The notes below the pieces were generated by a model. The model ran no database searches and was not told where the DNA came from. It saw nothing but the letters and a program-made list of their open reading frames with translations. A DNA stretch of 20,284 nucleotides, taken from NCBI GenBank assembly GCA_004151065.3, contig NWUY0304910242.1:9469-29752 (forward strand). The letters are read 5' to 3'. A program made the position numbers and the translations under genes. Of the stretch, positions 1 through 10,540 are shown piece after piece. Position 1 is the first letter of the stretch, and every line of letters begins with the position of its first letter. This DNA is from Larix sibirica. Lineage: Eukaryota > Streptophyta > Pinopsida > Pinales > Pinaceae.

Positions 1-640
1 CATATTTGATTTCTTTGAACTCTGTGGCATAGTTGTGGCTAAAGCCTGGATCCGATGTTCTTAAAAGAAACAGGAAGCTTCGAAGTTGGTGTCCAAACAG
101 TTGTACGGGGATTATTTGGACTACCATTGGGGATGAGATTTGATAGCACATTCAATAAATTACAATTTGGGTTGCTTCGCTCTGTTACAAGCAAACGCCT
201 AAAAAAAGAATGGTTTCTGTACATAGGGTGGTTAATGGGATAAGGACAAATAAAAGTGGCTATCCTAATGATAAATTAATTGATAGCATCTGCTTTAAGT
301 TGTTTACTACTTTGCTTTTATTACAGTATGCTGGCTGATTCTGGAAAGTTGTACAATTAAGATAAATATGGATGCTCATAAGACCGGTTTAAAGGACTAT
401 AAACAGTCTTATGGGAAGCCTTTATGGATTATTGCTCCAAGGAACCTTTGCTAAGGTTTGATCAACTGGTTTCGTAACAAAACATCAAAATAAGAAGTGG
501 AATCTTTGTGATGCTTAAGTTAGGTGGATCAGAAGGTGTCAAGGCATCTGGAAGTCCTATTCTTCCTTTAAGACATGTATTAAGACACATGTATCGGGGT
601 GGTTGGTTCTTCATTGTTAGTCTTGTAGTGTTAATGTCTT
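1..640. other. Unassigned AT-rich sequence, no gene seen
   Basis: Both strands hold an open frame of about 60 codons near 39-243, but neither has recognisable motifs, and both are interrupted soon after. The text resembles non-coding nuclear-type plant DNA more than the purine-rich spacers later in the window. I see no repeat, hairpin or RNA gene here. Confidence 0.4.
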
Positions 641-661
641 GTGGTCAGCCACAAACCTGAA

Positions 662-949
662 ATGATAATGTGTTGTTTAATTTTGAAGTTGCCAGATCAT
701 TTTGGGCCTATATTGTTGTGGAATATAGCCTATTATTTGTTGCTCCCCTACATTGGAAGGGAGTTTTTATTGTTAACAAGTTTATCGTCCAGCAAGAGCA
801 TGTCCGATATGATCAGACTGATAGATTTACTTTATTCTGGAAATGTTGTTGTTGAGCAATTTTTTATGAGATGCCACTTTTGTTCAGCTTTGACAGAACT
901 TTCTACAACCATATCTACGTACATGCTAGACATGGATATATGGATATAA
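662..949 (+). CDS. Hypothetical open frame, probably not a real gene
   Basis: This frame of about 95 codons starts at the ATG at 662. The frame is also open back to a GTG at 641, but a plant gene would not use that. The predicted peptide is rich in Leu, Ile and Ser, with a hydrophobic stretch near its start and a Leu-rich segment in the middle. I recognise no domain. A second frame overlaps it on the same strand (670-855), which argues for chance openness. It could be the eroded end of a transposable element, but no diagnostic motif supports that. Confidence 0.12.
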   Translation: MIMCCLILKLPDHFGPILLWNIAYYLLLPYIGREFLLLTSLSSSKSMSDMIRLIDLLYSGNVVVEQFFMRCHFCSALTELSTTISTYMLDMDIWI

Positions 950-963
950 ATGAGTTCTCTCTG

Positions 964-970
964 TATAAAA
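964..970 (+). promoter_or_regulatory. TATA-like box, possible old LTR or gene promoter
   Basis: The sequence TATAAAA lies in the context CTGTATAAAAGGTG, a good match to a plant RNA polymerase II TATA box. An A- and C-rich stretch follows about 30-60 bases downstream, as in plant 5' leaders. No convincing gene follows, so this may be chance or the remains of a retrotransposon LTR promoter. Confidence 0.2.
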
Positions 971-1129
971 GGTGTCCTATATTTCATTGCCATTGCAAGA
1001 CAAAAGAAGACAAATGAAAAGTTGAATGCTTAAAGCCTTGCTCTCCTAATGTAAAGCAAGCTTTTCCTTACAAAACGAACATAAATTATGAGTGACACAA
1101 CCCAACATTAATTGTTCTATTCCTACACA

Positions 1130-1435
1130 ATGGATTCGGAAAAGAACTGGCCACCGGAAGTTTTCATACCTCGCCCGGTTGAAGCATATGCGCTAGCCGA
1201 AACGTTGAAGCAGACGCGCGTTGAAGCAGATCAGTTAAACCTTCCTCCTTCTCATCCCGGCCATTGTAGGAGGCAAGGTTCAGTTCGGTCGGTTGGCGGC
1301 ATCACTTTTGTTGGCCTAAGGCTGGACCAATACTTTCTCCTCTCGCCCATTAATCCAGTCATTTTATTGCCAGGTAGCCCTCTGAAAGGAAATATAAAAT
1401 ATACCAGATGCTCGCTAACACCTCTACCTATTTAA
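1130..1435 (+). CDS. Hypothetical protein, about 101 residues
   Basis: The open frame starts at the ATG at 1130 (MDSEKNWPPEVFIPRPVEA) and ends at the stop at 1433-1435. The frame also extends upstream to a TTG at 1112, which is an unlikely start. The first 60 residues are charged and proline-containing and look protein-like (EAYALAETLKQTRVEADQL could form a helix). The later part looks less constrained. GC content rises sharply here compared with the preceding kilobase, which marks a compositional boundary near 1.1 kb. I do not recognise the family. It could be a small mitochondrial-type unknown frame or a fragment of a captured gene. Confidence 0.25.
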   Translation: MDSEKNWPPEVFIPRPVEAYALAETLKQTRVEADQLNLPPSHPGHCRRQGSVRSVGGITFVGLRLDQYFLLSPINPVILLPGSPLKGNIKYTRCSLTPLPI

Positions 1436-2680
1436 CAGATAGATCCCTTCACGGGTAGGGTCCTCGTGGATATACTCTTTGGATTCCCCGGCTACGTGGA
1501 TCGGCTGTGGCTCAACAGCGGCCACTTTTTGGGGAAGGTATATCTAGCTCATACAGTGGTAAGATAACTTATATCATCTCGCATTGTGGAGGTAACAGCT
1601 CCCGCCCTCCCATTAAGAAAAGAAGGGTGGGCAAGAATATTCATCAATCTGACCGAGCAAGTTGGGGTGCGTAACTCGTAGTATGCGCCATAAAGGCGTA
1701 GTAAAAAAAGTATTTTAGCAGCTCCCGCTTTCCGGGTGGGAAACTTACTGGCTATAATTTATATCCACCTCGGCCATATCTGTGAGTTGGTTCCGTAAAA
1801 GAAGCATTATTTAGAGAGTAATTTATCCTTAGGAATGGGTAGGCGGGAGTATGGGATTTGAAAAACCTCTATTGCTTATGCGCGGTGGGACCCGTTTCAA
1901 AGTAGTAGGCTTACTAGTCAAAGCTATAAGCTGGGGTATATAAGTACATTCTATTTCCCGGGTGAGACAGAGAAACCACCTGAGAGACTATTAAGTAATA
2001 GCTGCCTGTATCTGCGCATGAATTAATCCAGTCAGGAGCCAGTCGTATTTTAATATACCCCAATTATTTCATAATCGTTCAAGCATTAATTAATAAGTAA
2101 GTTGGGTTTGGTTTGATTCACTTATCCTACTCGAGCAACGCCCGACAGAGATTTGGTCGGTGAATTCAGGTACCAGTAGGACTAAAAGGGTGTTGCACCG
2201 ATGATGGATCGGAGTTACCTCACTTTGCTTCGGAAAAATATGCCTGCTACCGAAGGGTGTATAGAATCAATGGAAATGGATCCAGCTCCATCCATAAATA
2301 ATGAAATGTATCTAGCTTCCACAAATATTAATAATCGTTCAAGACTGCGAGTAAGGGCAGACAAGACTTATACTTAACCAATTTGAGTTGAGGTGCGTAA
2401 TAAGTTTGGAAAAAGAAGGGTTTCTCTAAATATAGCTCTTCCTCTAGTTGAGCATGAGGCAAAATAGAAAAGAGAAGAGGTTGGTAGCAGTAGGTCGTAC
2501 AAACATGAATCCAGCAGGCAGAGAGAGGCAATATCTTTCAATACACCTTACCCGAGTGAGGAGAAGTACCCCTTCCTTCAAAACTCTGAGAGAGGTTCTA
2601 TTTCTCCCATAGCCCGGGAAGCAACTAAGTGCAGTGAGAAAAGGCTATGTGCATAGGACCATGGCTATTATGTGCAGTTA
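1436..2680. other. Non-coding stretch with plant mitochondrial spacer character
   Basis: No frame longer than about 67 codons is present, and none is convincing. The text is of balanced composition with purine-rich runs and GGG/CCC-containing words (for example CTCCCGCTTTCCGGGTGGG near 1722), which is typical of plant mitochondrial intergenic DNA. A 13-base word (ATAATCGTTCAAG) occurs at 2071-2083 and again at 2331-2343, exactly 260 bases later, but the flanking sequence does not match. No tRNA or rRNA signature was found. Confidence 0.35.
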
Positions 2681-2681
2681 A

Positions 2682-2981
<300 letters not shown>

Positions 2982-3070
2982 TAATCCAAGTTTTTAGCGC
3001 CCTTGAATCCCCATTGACTCTAGTAGCATGCTTATAAAATACAATGTGACAGAGTTAATTGAAAAGCATA

Positions 3071-4440
3071 CTATAAGGTAGGGACATTCATAGTACATAT
3101 AGTTTTTGCTCTTTCCAACAATTTCCAAGCTTCGTACAAGTTGCCTACCTTAAAAAAAGCCACCAATAAGCGTATTAAACAAAGAAGCATTAGTGGACCT
3201 TTCTGGCACATCTCATCTAAAAGGGCTTGAGCCTCATACACTCTGCCTCCTTCACAAAGGCAGATCATTAGTAGACTACAGCTAAAGGCATAAAGATACC
3301 ATGTTAATGAAATTTACTAACCCCATAGAGGCATCATCATTTTCGTAGAGATCACCACTGAGCAGCACTGCCATGAAGCCACATGTGATCCATAATGTTC
3401 ATTGCTTGGCTACTTTGCCATTTTGACAAGGGCCTTCTATTCTAATATTCAAAGTTATGGTATCTGGAGTAATAACTCCATGCCTCATTTTGTGTAGAAG
3501 TTGTTCTACTTCTACATTCTTGCCCTAATTATAGACACTTTTGACCAAGATGTTGTACGTAACCGTATTAGGAAAACAACCTTTGCTAAACATTTCATCA
3601 AGTAATTTATTGGCTCGTGCAATATTACCTCTCTTACAATACCCATGAAGAGGCATGTTGTATGTTATTATGTTTGGTGCAACTCCATTTAGAGTCATCA
3701 CATTCAGGATCCTCTTTGCATCAGATAGCATTTACCCTCCGTAGACATGTTGTCAATTAATACATTGTAAGAGATCACATTTAGAGTGATGTTAGCTGCC
3801 ATCATTGCTTCCAAGAGCTTGTGAGCCTCATAAATTATTCCTAGCTTGGCTAGTCCACTAAAAAGATTGTTGTAGGACACCACATTGTAGGAACGACAAT
3901 TGTTCTTCATGTGTTCCATAAGCTTTCAAGCTTCATCTTGTTTGCCTTCCTTGCAACATATAGAATAGTGTTAGAGGTAGTTGTATCAGGATTAATTTGC
4001 AGCTTCTTCTCCATATCCTTTATATTTTTGAATGTAATGTCCATCTTTCCCAGTTTACACGAGCCACAAATCCAAAAGTTGTATGTAATAACATTGAGCA
4101 ACCATCATTTGACATTTGTTTCACTATATTGTATTCTTCCTCCACACTACCCTGTTTGCAGAGACCATTGAGAATGTATTGTACATCAGAACATTAGGGA
4201 TGCATCCATGAAGCTACATATTGGATAAAAGCTCCAAAGCATGCATGACTTTTGTTGTTTCACGGAATCCTTTGGCAAGAATGTTGTATGTAAACACGTT
4301 GGGAGTGCAACACTTGAAGATTGATGGATAACATATGCAACAAAAACAACCAAGACTCCTTGTACAGTCTCCATATAAATTGACATGGGAGGTAGATCTA
4401 AACCATTTGACCTATCACATGTTGAAATCACTGTATTTAG
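3071..4440 (-). pseudogene. PPR protein pseudogene, At2g17140-like (P class)
   Basis: Minus-strand reading gives at least eight degenerate pentatricopeptide repeats, 35-residue helical hairpins that bind organellar RNA in plants. Diagnostic pieces in N-to-C order are CCTPNVFTYNILAKGF (from about 4317), PNVLMYNT followed in another frame by NGLCKQGSVEE, NVITYNF (about 4090), SYNVVSYNNL, NVISYNVLID, GVAPNIITYN, CFPNTVTYNILV (about 3550), and LCEGGRVYEAQALLDEM (about 3255). From memory, the order of motifs and the unusual phrase MWLHGSAA followed by MGLVN match Arabidopsis At2g17140 (about 874 residues; there VHGSAALGN...GLVDD), which suggests an orthologous origin. The copy lacks the N-terminal part and the C-terminus. 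It has an in-frame stop (TAG on the minus strand, plus 4214-4216) and at least three frameshifts. About 100 residues seem to be missing near plus 3270-3335. It cannot encode a full protein. Confidence 0.85.
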
Positions 4441-5035
4441 GACCGACTTAATATTCTAATTTTACTTTTATCTAAAAACAGATGCCTCCCATAAACTAGA
4501 ATAGAATTATCAGTACAACCATGGACAAAATTGATGTTACCAACTTCATTGCAGACTCAAGACTATTCTAACTTGACTCCGAATATGAGTGTTATACTCA
4601 GGTGCAGAAACTTTATTTTACATTCTTTAACAAATCTTTAACAATTTGATTTACACAATTGTCGACAAAAAAAAGCACGGTTTCATTTTGTTATAATAAT
4701 GTATCAGTTACCTTTAACAGTGAAAGCATATTATTCAATTGGATATTTCATTATATGGGCATTTCAATATACTTTCATCATAAAATGGACAGTATAAACC
4801 CCAATGTAACTCTTCATATAAGGTAGTTCAAACAACTTTGTATTTAGTAGTTGACAGAACAATAATCCTGTCTTGCAAAAATAGAAGTTATAACTCGTTG
4901 TCAATTGCCCAATGACAATGTAATATGTGTAAGGCATTCATAATAAAGGCGTAGCTATTTGATACGGGTAACGTACGTATTTATACAGAGTAAGGCGTGT
5001 AACGTATTTCTACTTGACTGAAGAAGAAGGGGTGT
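4441..5035. other. AT-rich non-coding stretch upstream of the PPR pseudogene
   Basis: This would be the 5' side of the decayed PPR gene. It is AT-rich, lacks open frames of useful length, and I can trace no further PPR motif in it. Two related words built on GTAACGTA occur near 4968-5008. I see no promoter that I would defend. Confidence 0.35.
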
Positions 5036-5440
5036 ACCTACCGGCAGCATCTGAGTACGGAAAAACGAGACCTGCCGCGGGAAATCCTTCTCAGCATATA
5101 CTTATATAGATAGGGAGGGCCCACTTACTCAGAGAGATAAATCTCAACAAACAACCAACAAGGATAAAAGGCTCACCTGACGTTTTGTTTTGCATTTATT
5201 CCAGTCATTCTTTATAAATGTAATAACGCTATTTCCGCCCTCCTTATGTCAGGCGAGCCAAACTCTGACATATCTCTGTCGAGGGAACTCCAAGGGAAAC
5301 TCCGGCAAGCTCCGTCGAGGGAAATAGAGGATAAGCTCCGAAGCACCTCTCACCTCTAGCCTCTCACCTCACCAAGCCTCACCTACCACAGGACGGGATA
5401 ACCGGGAGCCAGAGAAGCCTCACTTAACCTATAGAGTATG
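5036..5440. repeat. Spacer with short drifting repeats (CTCC / CTCACC words)
   Basis: From about 5270 to 5400 a small vocabulary recurs with changes. GAGGGAA words (GTCGAGGGAACTCC, then CTCCGTCGAGGGAAAT) give way to CTCACCTCTAGCC, CTCTCACCTCACC and AAGCCTCACCTACC. Neighbouring words resemble each other more than distant ones, as expected from stepwise slippage and divergence. No gene is present. Confidence 0.4.
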
Positions 5441-6390
5441 CCTTACCCACAATAATACTTTATTACATTTATATACAACTTGTTGAGGAGCAGAGGATAA
5501 TTAGTTGCCACACAGCCCGGATTGATTTTATTTATTGCCAACAGAGATAGTTTTAGGTAGGGCGGGTCAGTTCAATCCATGAAAGACAGACGTTCCGTGA
5601 AGGAAGTCCATAGGCAAGTCCATATATGTCAAATCCATGGAGAAGAATATAGCTTATGAATAATGCTTTTTAACACTCCTATTCTTATGCCATCATTACC
5701 ATCCCTCTTTTTCTCTTATTTTATTTCTATTTTTTACATTCATTACATTTAACATAGTTGTTTCTTAGGACGACAAGTTAAACGACTATATGTCATGCAT
5801 GCTATCATCTAATCTCTTATGCCAATGCTCATCTCTTATATCTATAGACACCCGGGTTCCACGACAACCTTTACATGCTGACACAACAAGGAATTACTTG
5901 CCATTCTTTAAGGAATTATTGCTTTTATTACTTGATTCTGACTTGCAGATTATTTTACTGCGGGCTGGCCGAATAAAGAAATGGCTGGCTGGATAGATGG
6001 CGGGATGGTCCAAGTTGAGGAGCTTAGTCCAATTGATAATGGATGTTTAATAGCTGCATGATGATTCTTCTGCCGGAAGTATTATGCCCACCAATGAAGA
6101 CACAATACTTGACATGACTGCTAGCTAGGTGGAGGCTTTTCACACGTAGCTGCTTATATATGCTATTCTACTATACCTTGCTTACCTATTGATTTGAGAT
6201 AGGGCGCTTTCTATATCAAATTTAGTGATTGATACATACTGCCTGTCTTCTGAGAGGGGTGGAACTTCGGACAGAGCCAACAGAGCAGGTTGAACCCCGA
6301 CGGATGGAGGGAGGAGGAGGGAGGCCAACAGACATGTAGAAGGAAAGGAAGAATCAGCCTTTAGCCAGATGCCTGTAACCTTTCCCTGGC
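5441..6390. other. Non-coding stretch, no gene recognised
   Basis: A frame of about 60 codons is open near 5790-5996 but carries no domain and starts in low-information sequence. Short local duplications are visible around AAGTCCATAGG, CAAGTCCATATATG and CAAATCCATGG (about 5606-5640). A purine-rich run (GGAGGGAGGAGGAGGGAGG) lies near 6306. No RNA gene or mobile element ends were found. Confidence 0.35.
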
Positions 6391-6392
6391 AC

Positions 6393-6420
6393 CTATAGCC
6401 TATAGCCTTTAGCCTTCAGC
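6393..6420 (+). repeat. Four tandem heptamers, each drifting from the last
   Basis: Four 7-base units stand head to tail: CTATAGC, CTATAGC, CTTTAGC, CTTCAGC. Each unit differs from its neighbour by no more than one base. Looser relatives (CTTTAGCC at about 6359 and CCTGTAACC at about 6372) lie just upstream. This small array shows the stepwise drift seen on a larger scale elsewhere in the window. Confidence 0.8.
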
Positions 6421-6520
6421 CAAACACACTAGATCTACCAGCCGACAAATTAATTACAATTTTGCCATGGAGACGTTTAACTAGTCCCATTTTAGGTGAT
6501 CCTAATTAGCACCATTCCCC

Positions 6521-6556
6521 CTACTATTATAAAAGGTGGTGGCCCTTTATAAGTAG
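6521..6556 (+). repeat. Hairpin-forming inverted repeat
   Basis: TTATAAAAGG (6527-6536) can pair with CCCTTTATAA (6543-6552) over a six-base TGGTGG loop, nine of ten pairs matching. A further four pairs form outside it (CTAC at 6521 with GTAG at 6553) across a two-base bulge. It sits about 40 bases before the start of the AGCT-rich block. It could be a transcript-end or processing hairpin of organellar type, or a by-product of local duplication. Confidence 0.55.
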
Positions 6557-6971
6557 CAGCATACCTTACAGATCGATAGCCATAGCTAGCAGCAGAGCCA
6601 AAAGTAGACCCCACTTTATGTTACGCTTTATAAACCTATTAAAGCTAATGGTAATGTAAGTAAAGCTAGTGTTTTTACCTATTCTATTAACTATGATATT
6701 CAATGGGTTACAATATGTTACTCTGTGATCTCAATACCAGTAATCACGTATTCAATTATACCAATAGAGATCGAAGCTGTTATAACCACAACGTTATAAG
6801 GATAAGTGTCAACCTAATAAAGCTCTACATAATAGTGGTGTCAAAACTCTTACTACTGATCAGAATCCATGTACTTACAAATCAGTCATAAGTTATATCG
6901 TAATATTACACATAACTAATCTGTATTAGTTGTTACAGGTAAGCTCATGATTAGTCATACGTATTAGGTAT

Positions 6972-7019
6972 AAGAAAGCTCTATACTGTTCTTAGCTAGA
7001 TGGAGTACTGAGCTTTCTT
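6972..7019 (+). repeat. Ten-base-pair perfect hairpin inside the AGCT-rich block
   Basis: AAGAAAGCTC (6972-6981) is the exact reverse complement of GAGCTTTCTT (7010-7019), with a 28-base interior. ACT (6985-6987) can also pair with AGT (7004-7006) inside. A second hairpin follows at 7083-7111 (TTAATTCC with GGAATTAA, 13-base loop). Both are longer than most chance inverted repeats at this spacing, but the block's self-complementary vocabulary makes them more likely than usual. Confidence 0.55.
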
Positions 7020-7082
7020 GTTACTTACGTGATTAGCATAGTAGGTATGGGCATATCAAGCTTAGTAAGCATCATTGGTGGT

Positions 7083-7111
7083 TTAATTCCCTTAGTAATC
7101 GCAGGAATTAA
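7083..7111 (+). repeat. Inverted repeat, eight base pairs
   Basis: TTAATTCC (7083-7090) pairs with GGAATTAA (7104-7111) across 13 bases. An alternative overlapping pairing uses CCCTTA (7089-7094) with TAAGGG (7109-7114), so the element could switch between two folds. No gene is nearby to regulate, so function is doubtful. Confidence 0.4.
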
Positions 7112-10100
7112 GGGTAATCATACTAGTTGTAATTACTGATCTCTGTATTACGCAACATGATTGGCTTGTACTGACCTTATCGTAACCAATTAAACAGTAT
7201 CAGTGCCATAACAAAGGAACATGACTAATCATAGGATTCTGTGTTACTAGCTCATTGGAACAGCATGATAAGATAGAGTATACTAGTGATTCCAGAGAGC
7301 TTACTCAAACCAATCTAATCAGCTTGCATATCCTTATTATCACAGTAAAATAACCATAAGTATTTAACTCATAGAAGCTCTATTCAAGCAAGTAGTATAA
7401 CTAAGGAATCAATGGGAATAACTCTATAAGATCAGTAATCAAGCTTATTCATCATGCCAACCCGAGTCACACTTAACCCGTATGTAATCAATAGTGATAA
7501 CAGCCTAATGAAAGGGGTTATGCTTATTACTAGTAGTTTAGCTAACACCCTTTGTTTAGTTTACCATATTACAAGGATATGTGTTATAAGCTTACTAGGT
7601 CACTTGGAGTTATGCTAGTTTGATTCATTATGTAAACATCGTACTATGATTCTACTCTATTATACTGTATTAGTAGTATCACCATTGTAACTGATATGTG
7701 AATAAGCTACGAGGTTACTATAAGGTATACGTATTTATTGCTTGAATAGTACCACTTGTATTATTAAGCTTAGTAAGGTTTAATCCCTACTTGTTACCAT
7801 ATGTGAGACCTTATACGTATTTCATATTGAACAGTACTGTAAATTATAGAAATATCCACAAGTAAACCAATGAGTAGAAAAGAGCTTATACGAACAACTT
7901 AGCTAATCTAAGTGTAATAATAACCCTAATAAAGTAAGCTGGTTTATACATCACATACGGCTTTGATTACTGATAGCTCGATAAAGCAGGTAGTGTAATC
8001 ATAGTAATTAGGGAAACATACTATACAGAAGTGGTATAGAGTTAGCTAGTATGACTAGTAAGCTTTAATCAGGTGAAGTAATGGGAATAAGACTAATCTC
8101 TACCCTTTTACATAGATGAAGTGTTAATTAAGTAACAAGCCCATCTTTCAATAAGGTAGTCTATGATATGCTTATACATTAGGGACTTATGATTACTATT
8201 CATAATATGTAAGACTCGTATTACATACAGCTATGTTCCTTAACTGATCACGTGTTCATTATGCTTATATTAGTTATGAGTATAAGTAATGGAAATCATA
8301 GGTAGTTATAGAGCTTCGTATCACAGTATAGAGTTTGAAGTAAGCTTATACAAGTACTCATGTCAGTTAATGGTTGTACTTAATTATTAGGGATTATTAG
8401 CATTCACTTATAACCATGCTTTAACACAGCTTAAGCAAGGGTAATAATACTAGTTTAGGTACATAACTCTAATCGTGTTACTAGTAAGGGTCATTACTGC
8501 TCTGTGAAATAGCTGTAACATGATGCTTCTAAGAGCTATATGAGTAATAAGCCTTGTTCAGGGATAGATGTACTGTGCCTTATAAGTATAACACCGTTTA
8601 TGAGTGGAATGGTGATAACAGTACTAGTAATACCACTATAATAAGTATAGATATGCTAGTAATCACTGGTACTCAGATAAATAAGCTTGTGTACTAAATA
8701 CAACAGTAGAATCACAGTACTATATGAATTAGATTGGATACAGTGTAATCATAGTATGTTGAATAAGAGAACCTAAGCCCTGTTATATCCATTTATTTGA
8801 ATCACCACTTGTATCGTAATAAGTCCTATTGATTTCCCTTATTAATATTGCATATTCATCGGGTAATTTAGTCCTTTTACTCGGATGTGGTAATATAGGT
8901 AAAGTAATCCCATTGTATTCATAAGATGATGGCTATTATACTCATATATATATATGTCTCGTTTGATCGGTTCCATTACTCAATTAACCATGTTCACATA
9001 AACTAAGGCGAATCATTGGAACGGTAACCTCAATGGCAGTACTAATCATAACTAGTATATCATATTAATTAGGGTAAGAACATAACCAAGCAGAGCACAT
9101 ATACCATAGTTATTCATATGATAGTCAAAACCATTACCCTTACTAACACTAAGCTGGATATAAGTATTATACAGATACCACCAATCTGCTTATTACTAGT
9201 ATTCACCCTTATTGTTTACGTAATCACAGTAATCAAATTAAATAGAATATCGTGATTAAAAGCTAATAGTCTGATCTCCATGTAAGCTGACGAAATAAGG
9301 TAATCAAGCATAGTTCAAGCTCATGTGTTTAATATACAGCAGTGGTTTCTACTAATAAAGAGTTCTATTGATACTAGCTTTTTCATACCACTTGCTTATC
9401 ACTTTTTACTACACCTTTATTAGGGATAAAATTACGACATCATCTAAGTTAAGCTATTAGAGTAAGCTTAAGCTTATAAAGCTAACATATACGTATACTG
9501 TAATAAAATGTTATACGAGCTCTAAGCTGAGGGATTAGAGAACATACTACTATTCCCATTATATTGAGAGCTCAAGTAAGGTGTTATAAGAGCTGTACTT
9601 AAACTGCTTAGTATGGACATGGAATAATCATGCTTAATAAGGATGCTTCTAATCCACTCTGTTATTTGAGATTGGTTAACTAGTAATGACTAAAAGTATT
9701 AGTTATACTTCTCACCTTGTTCATGGAAAACAGAAGTAAGTCCAATGATTATGATAGCTTATCCTTAGCTTACAAGACAGAGCACTGGTCTAGCTCTTCC
9801 TTAATATGATATAGTTATACTAGTAAGTTTGGCCGTATCAATCAAATAAAACACTGTAAGCATATCCATCAGAAATGGGGTTTGTACTCTAAATATAACA
9901 GAGTACTAAGCTTGATTACTCATTACATGCTCTTAGCTATCATATCCAAAAGGCATAGGGGATAATTACTGATATCATGTTACCTTACTCATAACAAGCT
10001 CTCTATATGTAATACAGCTTGTACAGGTAATTATGTTGGACTCTATTAAAGACCTTAATCAAGTAAGCATAAAACGTATGGGTCTCAATCATATACGTAA

Positions 10101-10540
10101 CATATTATAACTAGTGTAATCAGACCATTGAATCCCATTGATTAGCTAGATAGTGGAAACATAGATATAGCAGTAAGAAAGCCATAACTTTTCGTAATCA
10201 CCTAACTATAAGCATTGGTCTAAGCTGGAATCATTACTAGTAACTCGTATTAGCTTGTGTCTATTATACCCATTGCTGTTATATCCCTATGTATCAATGC
10301 CGAAAGCTCTAGTATTAAACTCATACCATATCAGGTTAAGAGTGAATAGCTAGCATTACTTATGCATGTCCAACTAATATGATAGAGAAAGCATATTCAT
10401 AATATTAAACACATAAACTCTTGCTTTCCATTACACAGAGCTCATCTTTATTTGAATGCCAGCTTCATTACACCCTTATTCAGAACAGAGTTTCTAGTTT
10501 GGAATAATATATCTGTTGCATAAAAATATAACAAGGGAAC

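Larger units (their letters stand above)
6600..10500. repeat. Degenerate AGCT/CTAG-rich satellite-like block
   Basis: About 3.9 kb is built from a restricted vocabulary: TAAGCTTA, GAGCTT, ACTAGTA, GTAATCA/TGATTAC, TTACTA, ACAGTA. By hand count AGCT occurs about 58 times between 6600 and 10450, where base composition alone would give about 12-13. The control stretch 11341-13400 has three. CTAG occurs about 26 times. No six-frame open frame of 60 or more codons begins between 6892 and 10711. The words and their reverse complements are both common, so there is no coding strand. I found no long exact repeat, so if it descends from a tandem satellite the units have diverged almost beyond recognition. 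An (AT)n run lies near 8944-8955. Both edges are fairly sharp. Confidence 0.6.

Noticed and set aside
2071-2343. 13-base word ATAATCGTTCAAG repeated 260 bases apart
   Set aside because: Flanks do not match, and one 13-base match can arise as part of ordinary low-level repetition.
3911-4197. Plus-strand open frames over the PPR region
   Set aside because: Antisense shadows of the PPR pseudogene on the minus strand.
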